From positions 62,001 through 126,000 of the forward strand of contig NZ_JAIUMR010000005.1 of assembly GCF_022565475.1 (NCBI RefSeq): DNA of 64,000 nt, written 5' to 3'. Of the stretch, positions 8,656-16,888 are shown piece after piece; the stretch's first letter is position 1; the number at the start of each line of letters is the position of its first letter. Below the pieces are notes generated by a model that was given only the letters and a program-made list of their open reading frames with translations, was not told the origin of the DNA and ran no database searches. The DNA comes from Aliidiomarina sp. GTDB taxonomy: Bacteria; Pseudomonadota; Gammaproteobacteria; Enterobacterales; Alteromonadaceae. Position numbers and translations under genes: made by a program.

Positions 8656-11013
8656 ATGACAAAAGAAAGTGGTGAACGTCAAGGTATACCAGTCCTACCA
8701 TTACGTGATGTGGTGGTGTATCCACACATGGTCATTCCGCTTTTTGTCGGAAGGGAAAAGTCTATTCGTTGTCTCGATGCAGCAATGGATGATGATAAGC
8801 AAGTTTTTCTCGTCGCACAGAAAGACGCTGGGGTAGAAGAGCCTGGCTCTGACGATATTTACGATGTTGGTGCGATCGCGACCATTCTGCAATTATTAAA
8901 GTTACCTGACGGTACGGTGAAAGTTCTGGTAGAAGGAACGCAGCGGGCGAAAGTTAAATCATGGCAGCCTGACGGTGACTTCTTCCGTGCTGATATCGAA
9001 TTATTGACCAGTGAAGACATGGAAGAGCGCGAAGAAGAAATTCTGGTTCGCTCTGCACTCAATCAGTTCGAAGGCTATGTGAAGCTTAACAAGAAAACTC
9101 CACCGGAGGTTCTAACCTCACTTAGTGGCATTGACGAAGCTGATCGTTTAGCGGATACCATGGCCGCGCACATGCCGCTTAAACTCGCAGATAAGCAGCG
9201 TGTTCTGGAAATTATTAGTGTTCAAGATCGTCTCGAGCATTTAATGGCGTTGATGGAAGGCGAGATCGATATCCTGCAAGTTGAGCGCAAGATCCGCAGC
9301 CGTGTTAAACAACAAATGGAAAAAAGCCAGCGCGAGTATTATTTGAATGAGCAAATGAAAGCTATTCAAAAAGAGCTGGGCGAGAGCGAAGACGGTGTTG
9401 ACGAGTTCGAAGCACTGCAGAAAAAGATTGATGAAGCACAGATGCCGAAAGAGGCATATGACAAGACAAAGTCAGAACTGGCGAAGTTGCGCATGATGTC
9501 GCCGATGTCAGCAGAGGCCACTGTGGTCCGCAGTTATATTGACTGGATGACCAGTGTGCCATGGCATAAGAAATCACGGGTTAAGAAAGATCTAAGCCAA
9601 GCAGAGTCTATTCTTGACGCCGACCACTTTGGTCTTGAAAAGGTGAAGGAGCGCATTTTAGACTACCTAGCAGTGCAGCAACGGAGCAAAAAAGTACGAG
9701 GCCCGATTCTGTGTTTGGTTGGACCACCCGGTGTTGGTAAAACATCGTTAGGGCAGTCGATTGCGAAGGCAACAGGGCGTCAATATGTCCGTATGGCACT
9801 CGGTGGCGTTCGTGACGAAGCGGAAATTCGTGGTCACCGCCGCACTTATATTGGCTCCATGCCTGGCAAGCTAATGCAAAAAATGGCGAAAGTTGGTGTC
9901 CGTAATCCACTATTCCTGCTCGATGAAATCGACAAGATGTCGTCAGATATGCGCGGTGATCCAGCATCAGCACTGCTCGAAGTTCTCGATCCTGAGCAGA
10001 ACAGCAGCTTTAACGACCACTACTTAGAAGTTGACTACGATCTTTCCGATATTATGTTCGTGGCGACCTCAAATAGCATGAATATTCCAGCGCCGTTGCT
10101 TGATCGAATGGAGGTCATTCGTCTTTCCGGTTATACCGAAGATGAAAAACTGAATATTGCGAAGCGTCATTTGCTTGAAAAGCAAATGGAGCGCAACGGT
10201 CTGCGTAAGGGTGAAGTTGAGATTAGTGACGACGCCATTCTTGGTATTATTCGCTATTACACGCGCGAAGCCGGTGTGCGTAATTTAGAGCGGGAGTTAT
10301 CGACCCTGTGCCGTAAGTCGGTACGTCGAATCTTGCTCGATAAGAAATTGAAGAAAGTGAAAATTACGGAGAAAAATCTCGACGATTTTCTCGGTGTTCA
10401 ACGTTTTGACTTTGGTAAAGCAGAAGAAGCGAACCAAATTGGTCAAGTGACAGGTTTAGCCTGGACACAAGTCGGCGGTGATCTACTCACTATCGAAGCG
10501 ACCAACGTCTCTGGTAAGGGGAAAGTGGTCTGTACTGGCTCTCTTGGCGACGTGATGAAAGAATCGATTAGTACCGCCATGACAGTCGTTCGTAGTCGAG
10601 CGGAAAAGCTCGGCATTGCTGATGACTTTTATGAAAAGCGTGATATTCATGTTCACGTTCCGGAAGGTGCGACGCCGAAAGATGGCCCGAGTGCTGGCAT
10701 TGCCATGGTGACGTCTTTGGTTAGCTCGTTAACGATGAATCCAGTGCGCGCTGATGTGGCGATGACGGGAGAGATTACACTTCGTGGTGAAGTATTAGCC
10801 ATTGGTGGACTTAAAGAAAAGCTACTTGCAGCTCACCGCGGTGGTATAAAGCGTGTACTCATTCCTAAGGATAATGAGCGCGATCTCAAGGAAATAGCTG
10901 ACAATGTCAAAGCCGATCTGGAGATTTTCCCAGTGCAATGGATTGACGATGTGCTCACACTTTCGCTTCAGAATGATCCTTATAAATCATTGAAAAGCAA
11001 AAAGAAAAAATAA
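8656..11013 (+). CDS. lon: ATP-dependent protease Lon
   Basis: A 785-residue LonA. I start at the ATG at 8656, because this gives a protein collinear with E. coli Lon from the first residue (next conserved block IPVLPLRDVVVYP at 11-23). The frame also opens at 8644 with no ribosome site. Domains: LAN substrate-recognition domain (about 10-205), coiled coil (about 210-300), AAA+ module with Walker A GPPGVGKT at 356-363 and LLDEIDK at 421-427, and C-terminal protease domain. The Ser-Lys dyad is S679 (PKDGPSAGI) and K722 (GGLKEKLLA), identical in numbering to E. coli. It degrades misfolded and regulatory proteins. A basic KSKKKK tail ends the protein. Confidence 0.98.
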   Translation: MTKESGERQGIPVLPLRDVVVYPHMVIPLFVGREKSIRCLDAAMDDDKQVFLVAQKDAGVEEPGSDDIYDVGAIATILQLLKLPDGTVKVLVEGTQRAKVKSWQPDGDFFRADIELLTSEDMEEREEEILVRSALNQFEGYVKLNKKTPPEVLTSLSGIDEADRLADTMAAHMPLKLADKQRVLEIISVQDRLEHLMALMEGEIDILQVERKIRSRVKQQMEKSQREYYLNEQMKAIQKELGESEDGVDEFEALQKKIDEAQMPKEAYDKTKSELAKLRMMSPMSAEATVVRSYIDWMTSVPWHKKSRVKKDLSQAESILDADHFGLEKVKERILDYLAVQQRSKKVRGPILCLVGPPGVGKTSLGQSIAKATGRQYVRMALGGVRDEAEIRGHRRTYIGSMPGKLMQKMAKVGVRNPLFLLDEIDKMSSDMRGDPASALLEVLDPEQNSSFNDHYLEVDYDLSDIMFVATSNSMNIPAPLLDRMEVIRLSGYTEDEKLNIAKRHLLEKQMERNGLRKGEVEISDDAILGIIRYYTREAGVRNLERELSTLCRKSVRRILLDKKLKKVKITEKNLDDFLGVQRFDFGKAEEANQIGQVTGLAWTQVGGDLLTIEATNVSGKGKVVCTGSLGDVMKESISTAMTVVRSRAEKLGIADDFYEKRDIHVHVPEGATPKDGPSAGIAMVTSLVSSLTMNPVRADVAMTGEITLRGEVLAIGGLKEKLLAAHRGGIKRVLIPKDNERDLKEIADNVKADLEIFPVQWIDDVLTLSLQNDPYKSLKSKKKK

Positions 11014-11023
11014 AAAACAAAGG

Positions 11024-11096
11024 GTGGATGAGAAGCCTTGAACGTAAAGCTCGTTAAAAATTGTTAAATTTTTACGAAAAAAGGCTTTTCATCCAC
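11024..11096. repeat. Long imperfect inverted repeat between lon and hupB
   Basis: Arms 11024-11039 and 11081-11096 pair over 16 bases with a single G-T wobble. An inner pair CGTAAA/TTTACG (11043-11048 and 11071-11076) extends the structure. No T-run follows the right arm, so it is not a standard terminator. It could stabilise the 3' end of lon mRNA, be a cruciform element, or be a dispersed intergenic repeat; I found no second copy in this window. Confidence 0.6.
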
Positions 11097-11188
11097 AAAG
11101 ACTGTGATAGCCTAGTGCTTAACCTCCAACCCTTACTGCTCAAGGCATGAGAAGAATTTGGGAGGAGTTAAATGGGCATTATGAATGC

Positions 11189-11217
11189 TTGAACTAATGG
11201 TATAAGCTTGTTATAAA
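11189..11217 (+). promoter_or_regulatory. Sigma-70 promoter for hupB
   Basis: TTGAAC (11189-11194), a 17-base spacer and TATAAA (11212-11217) form a strong match. It would give a leader of about 60 bases, containing a small CCATTT/AAATGG hairpin (11228-11241), ahead of the GTG start of hupB. Confidence 0.75.
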
Positions 11218-11284
11218 CTTTGCTGGACCATTTTCAAATGGAACCATCTAGAACTCCATAATAACAATTGAAGGGGATGATACT

Positions 11285-11557
11285 GTGAACAAGTCTCAGC
11301 TTATTGACAAAATTGCAGCAGACGCAGAACTTTCCAAAGCATCTGCTGGCCGTGCTTTGGACTCTTTTATTAGCGCGGTTACTGAAGCTCTGAAAAACGA
11401 AGATCAAGTGGCATTAGTTGGTTTCGGTACTTTTACAGTTCGTGAGCGTTCTGCTCGCACTGGCCGTAACCCACAAACTGGCGAGACCATTGAAATCGCT
11501 GCAGCGAAAGTTCCTGCGTTTAAAGCAGGTAAAGCGCTGAAAGATGCGGTGAACTAA
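11285..11557 (+). CDS. hupB: DNA-binding protein HU-beta
   Basis: A 90-residue histone-like protein that dimerises and bends DNA. Sequence is typical: [11 protein letters not shown] at the start, [22 protein letters not shown] as the DNA-embracing beta arm (about 46-67) with the conserved Pro at the tip, and a [15 protein letters not shown]-terminus. It starts at GTG with AAGGGGA 7 bases upstream. Location between lon and ppiD is the same as in E. coli. It has its own promoter upstream and terminator downstream, so it is probably transcribed alone. Confidence 0.97.
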   Translation: MNKSQLIDKIAADAELSKASAGRALDSFISAVTEALKNEDQVALVGFGTFTVRERSARTGRNPQTGETIEIAAAKVPAFKAGKALKDAVN

Positions 11558-11589
11558 GTAATTAGCAATTCAGAAGCGTTGTGTATTTG

Positions 11590-11598
11590 TGATATACT
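11590..11598 (+). promoter_or_regulatory. Possible extended -10 promoter ahead of ppiD
   Basis: TG-A-TATACT (11590-11598) is an extended -10 element just after hupB, with no good -35. If active, its transcript must pass the hairpin at 11619-11646 to reach ppiD. Confidence 0.3.
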
Positions 11599-11618
11599 GC
11601 GCTTTGTGATGACAAAAA

Positions 11619-11646
11619 GAAGCGCATCGCACGATGCGCTTTTTTC
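11619..11646 (+). terminator. Intrinsic terminator after hupB
   Basis: AGCGCATCG and CGATGCGCT (11621-11629 and 11632-11640) form a stem with a two-base loop core, followed by TTTTTTC. It lies between hupB and ppiD. Confidence 0.85.
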
Positions 11647-11688
11647 TTGTCGTAAAGTTTAATCAGATAGCGGTCAAAGAGTCATACC

Positions 11689-13551
11689 ATGCTCGAGAAG
11701 ATACGTGAGGGGTCGCAGGGCCCGGTTGTCAAAATCATCCTGTTTTTAATTATTATTGCATTTGCATTCACCGGTGTTAGCGCCTACTTGGGCGGCAGCG
11801 TTGATGATTATGCAGCGAAAGTCAATGATCATGAGATTTCTCGCGCAGAGTTTGATCGTGCGTATCAGAATCAACGCGGCATGTTGCAGCAGCAATATGG
11901 CGATATGTTTGAATTTCTGGCGCAAGACGAAGCTTACATGCGACAGCTTCGCCAAAGCGTGCTGGAGAACCTCATTGAAGAGCAGCTAGCCTCAGAACTA
12001 GCCGGAAAGCTCGGGATCAATCAGTCGACTGAAGCGTTGCGCAATGCAATTGTGCAGATGCCTGAATTCCAAATGAATGGCCAGTTCAGCAATGACATTT
12101 ATTTGCGCGCATTGAATAACGCCGGTTTCACGCCAGCGATGTTCCGCGACTACTTGTCGATCCAGATGAGCCGCGTCATGCTCATGCAGGGTGCTTTTGG
12201 CTCTGAATTCGCTTTAGCGAGTGAAGTGGAGCGGATGCAGGTCTTGCAGAATGAAAAGCGCAGTGGCCGTTTTGCGACAATTTCTGCGCGTGATTTTATC
12301 GATCAGGTGGAATTGTCAGCAGCAGAAATTGAAACGTTTTATTTCGATAACCAAGAATTATTTGAAGAGAGCGAGCAGATTCGTCTTGCTTACGTCGAGT
12401 TAAACTTTAACGATGTGCTAGCGAATGTTGAAGTTTCTGACGAGGAAGTGCGCGCTTATTACGATAACAATCCGGCGGCATTTCAGTCGCGCGAGTCACG
12501 TCGCATTGCTCATATTATGGTTGAATTTGGTGATGACGAGTCAGCTGCTTTAGCACGTATCGAGGCAATAGCGTCACAATTGAATGACGGTGCTGACTTC
12601 GCTGAGCTAGCGGCTAGTGAGTCGGACGATTTCTTCAGTGGTCAGGAAGGTGGTGACTTAGGTATTTTAGAGCGTGGCTCACTAGACCCTGATATTGAGG
12701 ACGCGGGCTTCGCTCTCAAAAACGAAGGTGATGTTTCCGAGGTCGTGCGCAGTGAATTTGGCTATCACTTAGTCAAGCTAACGCAACTTAAAGCCGCTGC
12801 AACGACTGCGTTTAGCGAAGTTGCCGATGATATCCGGAACAACTTAGCGAGCGTCGAAGCTGAACAGCAATACTTTAATTTGCAGCAAGAATTGGCACGA
12901 ATTTCATTCGAAGTTGACCATACGCTGGACGTTGTCGCCGAAGATTTAGGGCTCGAAGTTCAGATTTCGCCTTGGTTGCAACCGCAAGTCGGGGCCGAAG
13001 GTTTCGACCAGCCGCAACTGATTGCTCAAGCGTTTTCGGAAGATGTGCGCGAATTTGGTCTAAACAGTGATTTAATTGAATTAGAGCGCCGTTCACTCGT
13101 GATCCGTGCCGATGAGTACCAGCCTGCGCGAGTACTTGAGCTTGCTGAAGTTCAGGATGATATTGAGCAATATCTGCGTGCGCAACGAGCAGAAGAACTC
13201 GCTCGAGCGCAAGCTGATTTAGTTCTCGCAGCACTAGCAGAAGGTGAAACTTCAGAGCAGGCGTTTACTAGCTTCGACCAGGTAACCCGCAACTCGAGTG
13301 ATTTACCGAGTGCAGTGCGTCAGGAGCTGTTTAGAATGTCGCCTTCAAGTACTGGTTCAAGCCGTACGATTGTTTCTTTAGCGAACGGTGATGCCGCAAT
13401 CATTGAATTGAGTGAAGTGGTTGCTGGTGAAGTTGACGAAGAAACGCGTGAGCGCAGCCAACGTCAGTTGGAAGGCCAGTACGCTGAATTAGCGTATCGT
13501 GCGCTTCTCGATGCACTGAAAGCTAACGCTAAGATTGAGCGCCGACTGTAA
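11689..13551 (+). CDS. ppiD: Periplasmic folding chaperone PpiD, parvulin-type
   Basis: A 620-residue inner-membrane-anchored periplasmic protein. A single N-terminal membrane segment (about 13-34, KIILFLIIIAFAFTGV) follows the conserved MLEKIREGSQG start. A SurA_N-like chaperone region spans about 40-200, and one parvulin domain about 265-367 (RRIAHIMVEFGDDESA to FGYHLVKL). In E. coli the PpiD parvulin domain has little or no isomerase activity and the protein assists polypeptides leaving the Sec translocon. Length matches E. coli PpiD (623). It closes the tig-clpP-clpX-lon-hupB-ppiD block and is followed by a strong terminator. Confidence 0.95.
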   Translation: MLEKIREGSQGPVVKIILFLIIIAFAFTGVSAYLGGSVDDYAAKVNDHEISRAEFDRAYQNQRGMLQQQYGDMFEFLAQDEAYMRQLRQSVLENLIEEQLASELAGKLGINQSTEALRNAIVQMPEFQMNGQFSNDIYLRALNNAGFTPAMFRDYLSIQMSRVMLMQGAFGSEFALASEVERMQVLQNEKRSGRFATISARDFIDQVELSAAEIETFYFDNQELFEESEQIRLAYVELNFNDVLANVEVSDEEVRAYYDNNPAAFQSRESRRIAHIMVEFGDDESAALARIEAIASQLNDGADFAELAASESDDFFSGQEGGDLGILERGSLDPDIEDAGFALKNEGDVSEVVRSEFGYHLVKLTQLKAAATTAFSEVADDIRNNLASVEAEQQYFNLQQELARISFEVDHTLDVVAEDLGLEVQISPWLQPQVGAEGFDQPQLIAQAFSEDVREFGLNSDLIELERRSLVIRADEYQPARVLELAEVQDDIEQYLRAQRAEELARAQADLVLAALAEGETSEQAFTSFDQVTRNSSDLPSAVRQELFRMSPSSTGSSRTIVSLANGDAAIIELSEVVAGEVDEETRERSQRQLEGQYAELAYRALLDALKANAKIERRL

Positions 13552-13575
13552 TTCTAAGTCAAACTCAATTGCATA

Positions 13576-13606
13576 AAGCCACCTCATAGTTAGGTGGCTT
13601 TTTTTA
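13576..13606 (+). terminator. Intrinsic terminator after ppiD
   Basis: A 9-bp perfect stem AAGCCACCT/AGGTGGCTT (13576-13584 and 13592-13600) with a 7-base loop precedes TTTTTT. No other element was recognised in the 106 bases before holD. Confidence 0.9.
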
Positions 13607-13712
13607 TGGAGTGTTGAGTCGCAGTCGTAGTACACTGCTTCGATAGCCGTCGAATTGATGGGCAAGCCGTTATTATTGCCGCCATATTCAATGCTTCTTT
13701 TGAGAGATTTAA

Positions 13713-14147
13713 ATGGTCATGTATAGCCAAATTCAGCAAGCTTGTTTAACTCAGCTTGGCATCAGCCACTTTGCTTTAGCCTTGCGGTCGCCGAGTTCGG
13801 TATCGGACTGGGGGGCGACAGAGCCTTCGCCAGAGCCTTCGCCTGTTAATATTGCGCTTCAAGGCGACGAAACTAAGGAACAACCGTTAACTGAACCTAA
13901 CGTTTACTACGTGCGATTAGGTCCATGGCTATTACAGACTTCATCACGATTGCCGGTTGTTGAACCTCAGTGGCTGAGTGATCTTGCAGCCTTTATCGGA
14001 GCGAAGGTCACCGAAGTTTCGCAACCGAGCGAAGAGCGTCAGCCGATCAATATCGATCACTTTATTGGTCGCACCTTAACGAGCACAGACAAGAAACAAC
14101 TCTGGCAGTTGCTCAGCCAACAAACAATGGCGGCTGGTCGAGATTAA
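13713..14147 (+). CDS. holD: DNA polymerase III psi subunit-like protein (HolD family)
   Basis: A 144-residue protein. The N-terminus (QQACLTQLGISHFALALRSP) parallels the E. coli HolD start, which also has a QLGI-containing helix then a strand. The C-terminus (DKKQLWQLLSQQ) parallels the HolD helix ending in ALWQQI. The position directly before rimI, with prfC nearby, is the HolD position in E. coli. Psi links the chi subunit (HolC) to the clamp loader tau/gamma. Overall identity is low, with a Pro/Glu-rich insertion at about 35-62, so the call rests on ends plus context. The start could be the ATG six bases later. It is followed after three bases by rimI. Confidence 0.75.
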   Translation: MVMYSQIQQACLTQLGISHFALALRSPSSVSDWGATEPSPEPSPVNIALQGDETKEQPLTEPNVYYVRLGPWLLQTSSRLPVVEPQWLSDLAAFIGAKVTEVSQPSEERQPINIDHFIGRTLTSTDKKQLWQLLSQQTMAAGRD

Positions 14148-14150
14148 CTA

Positions 14151-14633
14151 ATGCTGATCGTAACCGACGACCAAGTAGCCGAAGCTCATTTTTCGATCGA
14201 GGAGCGTGCACACGTTCAACCCTGGTCGCGGAATACCTTTCGACAGTCTACGGGGGCTGGCTACGTGATACGAAGCCTCTATGTGATGCGACAGCAGCAA
14301 CCCACATTGGTTGGCTACTATGTTTGCCATAGCGTGCTTGACGAAGTCACCCTCATGAACATTGCTGTAGATCCTGACGTTCAGCGTCAAGGTATAGGCC
14401 GGCTCTTAATGGATGATCTCATTGCTCGTTGTTCGAGTGTGCAAGGTGCACTCCAGGCGACGGTCTTTCTTGATGTGCGTGAATCGAACCATGCGGCGAT
14501 TCAGCTCTATCATGCGTTTGGTTTTGATGAGGTAGGCAGGCGAGTCGGTTATTACCCGGCTCAGATTGCAGGCGAATGCGCAGAAACAGCGATTGTGATG
14601 GCCCGTTACCCGACCAGCACAATCGCTCTTTAG
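14151..14633 (+). CDS. rimI: Ribosomal protein S18-alanine N-acetyltransferase RimI
   Basis: A 160-residue GNAT acetyltransferase that uses acetyl-CoA to acetylate the N-terminal Ala of ribosomal protein S18. Motif A is clear: LMNIAVDPDVQRQGIGRLLM, with the Q/RxxGxG pyrophosphate-binding loop. The catalytic/product region LDVRESNHAAIQLYHAFGFDEVGRRVGYYP matches RimI. The C-terminus ends in a family-typical IVMAR strand. It begins three bases after holD and ends six bases before the convergent prfC stop. The E. coli gene yjjG that normally follows is absent here. Confidence 0.95.
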   Translation: MLIVTDDQVAEAHFSIEERAHVQPWSRNTFRQSTGAGYVIRSLYVMRQQQPTLVGYYVCHSVLDEVTLMNIAVDPDVQRQGIGRLLMDDLIARCSSVQGALQATVFLDVRESNHAAIQLYHAFGFDEVGRRVGYYPAQIAGECAETAIVMARYPTSTIAL

Positions 14634-14639
14634 TTGGCT

Positions 14640-16223
14640 TTAGACCTCACGCGTGTGCGTGAAGGTGACGTCAGGAAAGCGCTCTTTCGTCAGGCTTAGG
14701 TTTGCCATGGTTGGTGCGATATACGCGAGGTTGTCGCCGCCATCAAGCGCCAAATTGTGCTCGGCTTTACGCTTAAATTCTTCAAATTTCTTCACGTCAT
14801 TGCCATACACCCAACGAGCCGTAGCAACTTGCACGTTCTCGTAAATTGCCTCAACTTTGTATTCCGATTTTAAGCGATGAACGACGACATCAAACTGCAG
14901 CACGCCGACCGCGCCAACAATGAGGTCATTCGAAATCAAAGGGCGAAACACTTGCACTGCACCTTCTTCGGAAAGTTGTACCAACCCCTTTAGAAGTTGT
15001 TTCTGCTTCAGAGGATCCTTTAGACGGATGCGGCGGAATAGCTCAGGTGCAAAATTAGGTATGCCAGAGAATTTGAACGACTCACCCCAGGTGAATGTGT
15101 CGCCAATTTGAATGGTTCCGTGGTTGTGCAAACCAATAATATCGCCCGGCCATGCTTCTTCGACGTGCTCGCGATCGCCGGCAACGAAGGTTAAGGCGTC
15201 GGCTATACGAACCTCTTTACCAATGCGGACATGTTTCATTTTCATGCCTTGTTCGTATTTTCCGGAAACAATTCGCATAAATGCAACGCGGTCTCGATGC
15301 TTCGGATCCATATTGGCTTGAATTTTAAAGACGAAACCAGAAAAGCGTTCATCGTGGGATTCGATGAAGGTGCCACTTTCGGTCGCCCGACCTTGTGGGC
15401 GGGGCGCCCATTCCACTAGGCCGTCGAGCATGTGGTCAACACCAAAGTTACCGAGCGCGGTACCAAAGTAAACTGGGGTTAACTCGCCTTCTAAGAATAG
15501 CTCGAGATCAAACTCATGCGACGCACCTTTGACCAATTCAATTTGTTCCCGCAATTCATCTGCATACGAGCCTACGCGTTGGTCTAATTCAGGATTATTC
15601 AGCCCCTTGATGATATCGATGTCTTGAATGCGATGACCTTGACCGGTTTTGTAGAAAATCGTCTCATCGCGAAGGAGGTGGTATACGCCTTTGAAGTTTT
15701 TTCCCTGGCCAATCGGCCACGTGATCGGTGCACACATAATATTTAGTACAGATTCAACTTCATCGAGCAGCTCTAACGGGTCACGAATATCGCGGTCTAG
15801 CTTGTTCATGAAGGTTAGAATCGGCGTATCACGTAAACGCGTGACTTCCATCAACTTAATGGTTCGTTCCTCAACACCCTTGGCGGCGTCGATGACCATG
15901 AGGCAGGAATCCACCGCAGTTAAAGTCCGGTAGGTATCTTCAGAGAAGTCTTCGTGTCCCGGCGTATCGAGTAAGTTCACCAGTGATTCGCGATAGGGAA
16001 ATTGCATTACCGAGGTGGTCACGGAAATGCCACGCTCTTTTTCCATCTCCATCCAGTCTGATTTTGCATGTTGACCAGATTTTTTACCTTTGACCGTACC
16101 GGCTTTTTGCAGTTTTTGACCGTGCAAAAGAACCTTCTCGGTGATGGTGGTTTTACCCGCATCTGGGTGAGAGATAATTGCGAATGTGCGACGCTTTGCG
16201 ACTTCTAATTGAACCTGACTCAT
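14640..16223 (-). CDS. prfC: Peptide chain release factor 3
   Basis: A 527-residue translational GTPase (E. coli RF3 has 529). G1 is SHPDAGKTT at 18-26, G3 DTPGHEDF at 86-93 and G4 NKLD at 140-143. The switch I region [30 protein letters not shown] is of RF3 type rather than EF-G type. RF3 recycles RF1/RF2 from the ribosome after peptide release. The ATG has AAGGCAG upstream on the minus strand. The gene is convergent with rimI, as in related genomes where holD-rimI-prfC cluster. Confidence 0.97.
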   Translation of the reverse strand: MSQVQLEVAKRRTFAIISHPDAGKTTITEKVLLHGQKLQKAGTVKGKKSGQHAKSDWMEMEKERGISVTTSVMQFPYRESLVNLLDTPGHEDFSEDTYRTLTAVDSCLMVIDAAKGVEERTIKLMEVTRLRDTPILTFMNKLDRDIRDPLELLDEVESVLNIMCAPITWPIGQGKNFKGVYHLLRDETIFYKTGQGHRIQDIDIIKGLNNPELDQRVGSYADELREQIELVKGASHEFDLELFLEGELTPVYFGTALGNFGVDHMLDGLVEWAPRPQGRATESGTFIESHDERFSGFVFKIQANMDPKHRDRVAFMRIVSGKYEQGMKMKHVRIGKEVRIADALTFVAGDREHVEEAWPGDIIGLHNHGTIQIGDTFTWGESFKFSGIPNFAPELFRRIRLKDPLKQKQLLKGLVQLSEEGAVQVFRPLISNDLIVGAVGVLQFDVVVHRLKSEYKVEAIYENVQVATARWVYGNDVKKFEEFKRKAEHNLALDGGDNLAYIAPTMANLSLTKERFPDVTFTHTREV

Positions 16224-16719
16224 TAATCTGCCTTGACCTACATTGAATCGCGCAATTCTACCCTTTTCGGATTGACGAGTAAAACAACGACGTCATTGAT
16301 GTTGCACTTCATATGTCGATGATCAAGCTAACCGGTAACTTAACTGGGCAATAACTGAATGTAGGGTTATAAGATTGCTAAATCGGCAGGATGCTGAATA
16401 ATGATTTTACAACGGATTGTTGAGTAATGATTTGAGCAAGGAATGCTCGAGGAAAAATACCCATGTAGTCGCGTAATGCAGTGTTTTGTAGGCAGGGATT
16501 TAGGGCTAAGGAATGGCACAAAAGCCTGAAAATGGATGTGTTTCTACAAACGGACTCCAAGGATAGTTCGCTAATCAGCGAAACGGATTGCTGTATTAAC
16601 TGTTGATGGGTTTATACCAGCATGGCTTGCTAATCCCTAAATCTAAACATGGGGTTAGCAAGCCTATGCATTATTTGCCTAGAAAGTAGGCAGATGATTA
16701 CATAAGCCACATAAAGTAC
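16224..16719. other. Noncoding gap between prfC and tRNA-Trp with several hairpins
   Basis: About 500 bases without a credible gene; codon usage and ribosome sites of the short frames are poor. It should contain the prfC promoter (minus strand, left end). Visible structures: TTCGCT/AGCGAA (16567-16582); a 14-bp stem with one G-T pair, GGCTTGCTAATCCC/GGGGTTAGCAAGCC (16624-16664); and TGCCTA/TAGGCA (16676-16692). A near-direct repeat, AACGGATTG followed by TTG or CTG, occurs near 16411 and 16583. No integrase gene or tRNA fragment was seen. It may hold an unrecognised small RNA or the residue of a lost element. Confidence 0.5.
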
Positions 16720-16747
16720 TTGCTGATAACAAAAGCCTCTGTATAAT
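16720..16747 (+). promoter_or_regulatory. Promoter for tRNA-Trp
   Basis: TTGCTG (16720-16725), a 16-base spacer and a perfect TATAAT (16742-16747) lie 14 bases upstream of the tRNA 5' end. Confidence 0.75.
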
Positions 16748-16760
16748 TTCGCTCTGTTGC

Positions 16761-16837
16761 AGGGGTGTAGTTCCAATTGGTAGAACAGCGGTCTCCAAAA
16801 CCGACGGTTGGGGGTTCGAATCCCTCCACCCCTGCCA
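16761..16837 (+). tRNA. tRNA-Trp (anticodon CCA)
   Basis: The cloverleaf folds as: acceptor AGGGGTG/CACCCCT, D stem GTTC/GAAC, anticodon loop CTCCAAA with anticodon CCA, T stem GGGGG/CCCTC (one G-U), loop TTCGAAT, discriminator G and an encoded CCA end. Compared with E. coli tRNA-Trp it has one extra base in the D loop (C after the D stem, so position 14 may not be A) and a G27-A43 mismatch at the top of the anticodon stem. A promoter precedes it and a terminator follows. Confidence 0.95.
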
Positions 16838-16848
16838 AGCTTTCCGAA

Positions 16849-16878
16849 ACCCGTGGTTGTCAACACCACGGGTTTTTT
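16849..16878 (+). terminator. Terminator after tRNA-Trp
   Basis: ACCCGTGGT and ACCACGGGT (16849-16857 and 16865-16873) form a stem with a 7-base loop, followed by TTTTT. Read on the other strand it has only a short T-run, so it serves mainly the tRNA; it also borders the 3' end of radA. Confidence 0.85.
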
Positions 16879-16888
16879 CGTCGCTCGC

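Noticed and set aside
16630..16869. Minus-strand frame of 79 codons covering the tRNA-Trp gene
   Set aside because: It is an antisense reading of the tRNA and terminator, the kind of spurious protein often predicted over tRNA genes; it has no ribosome site.
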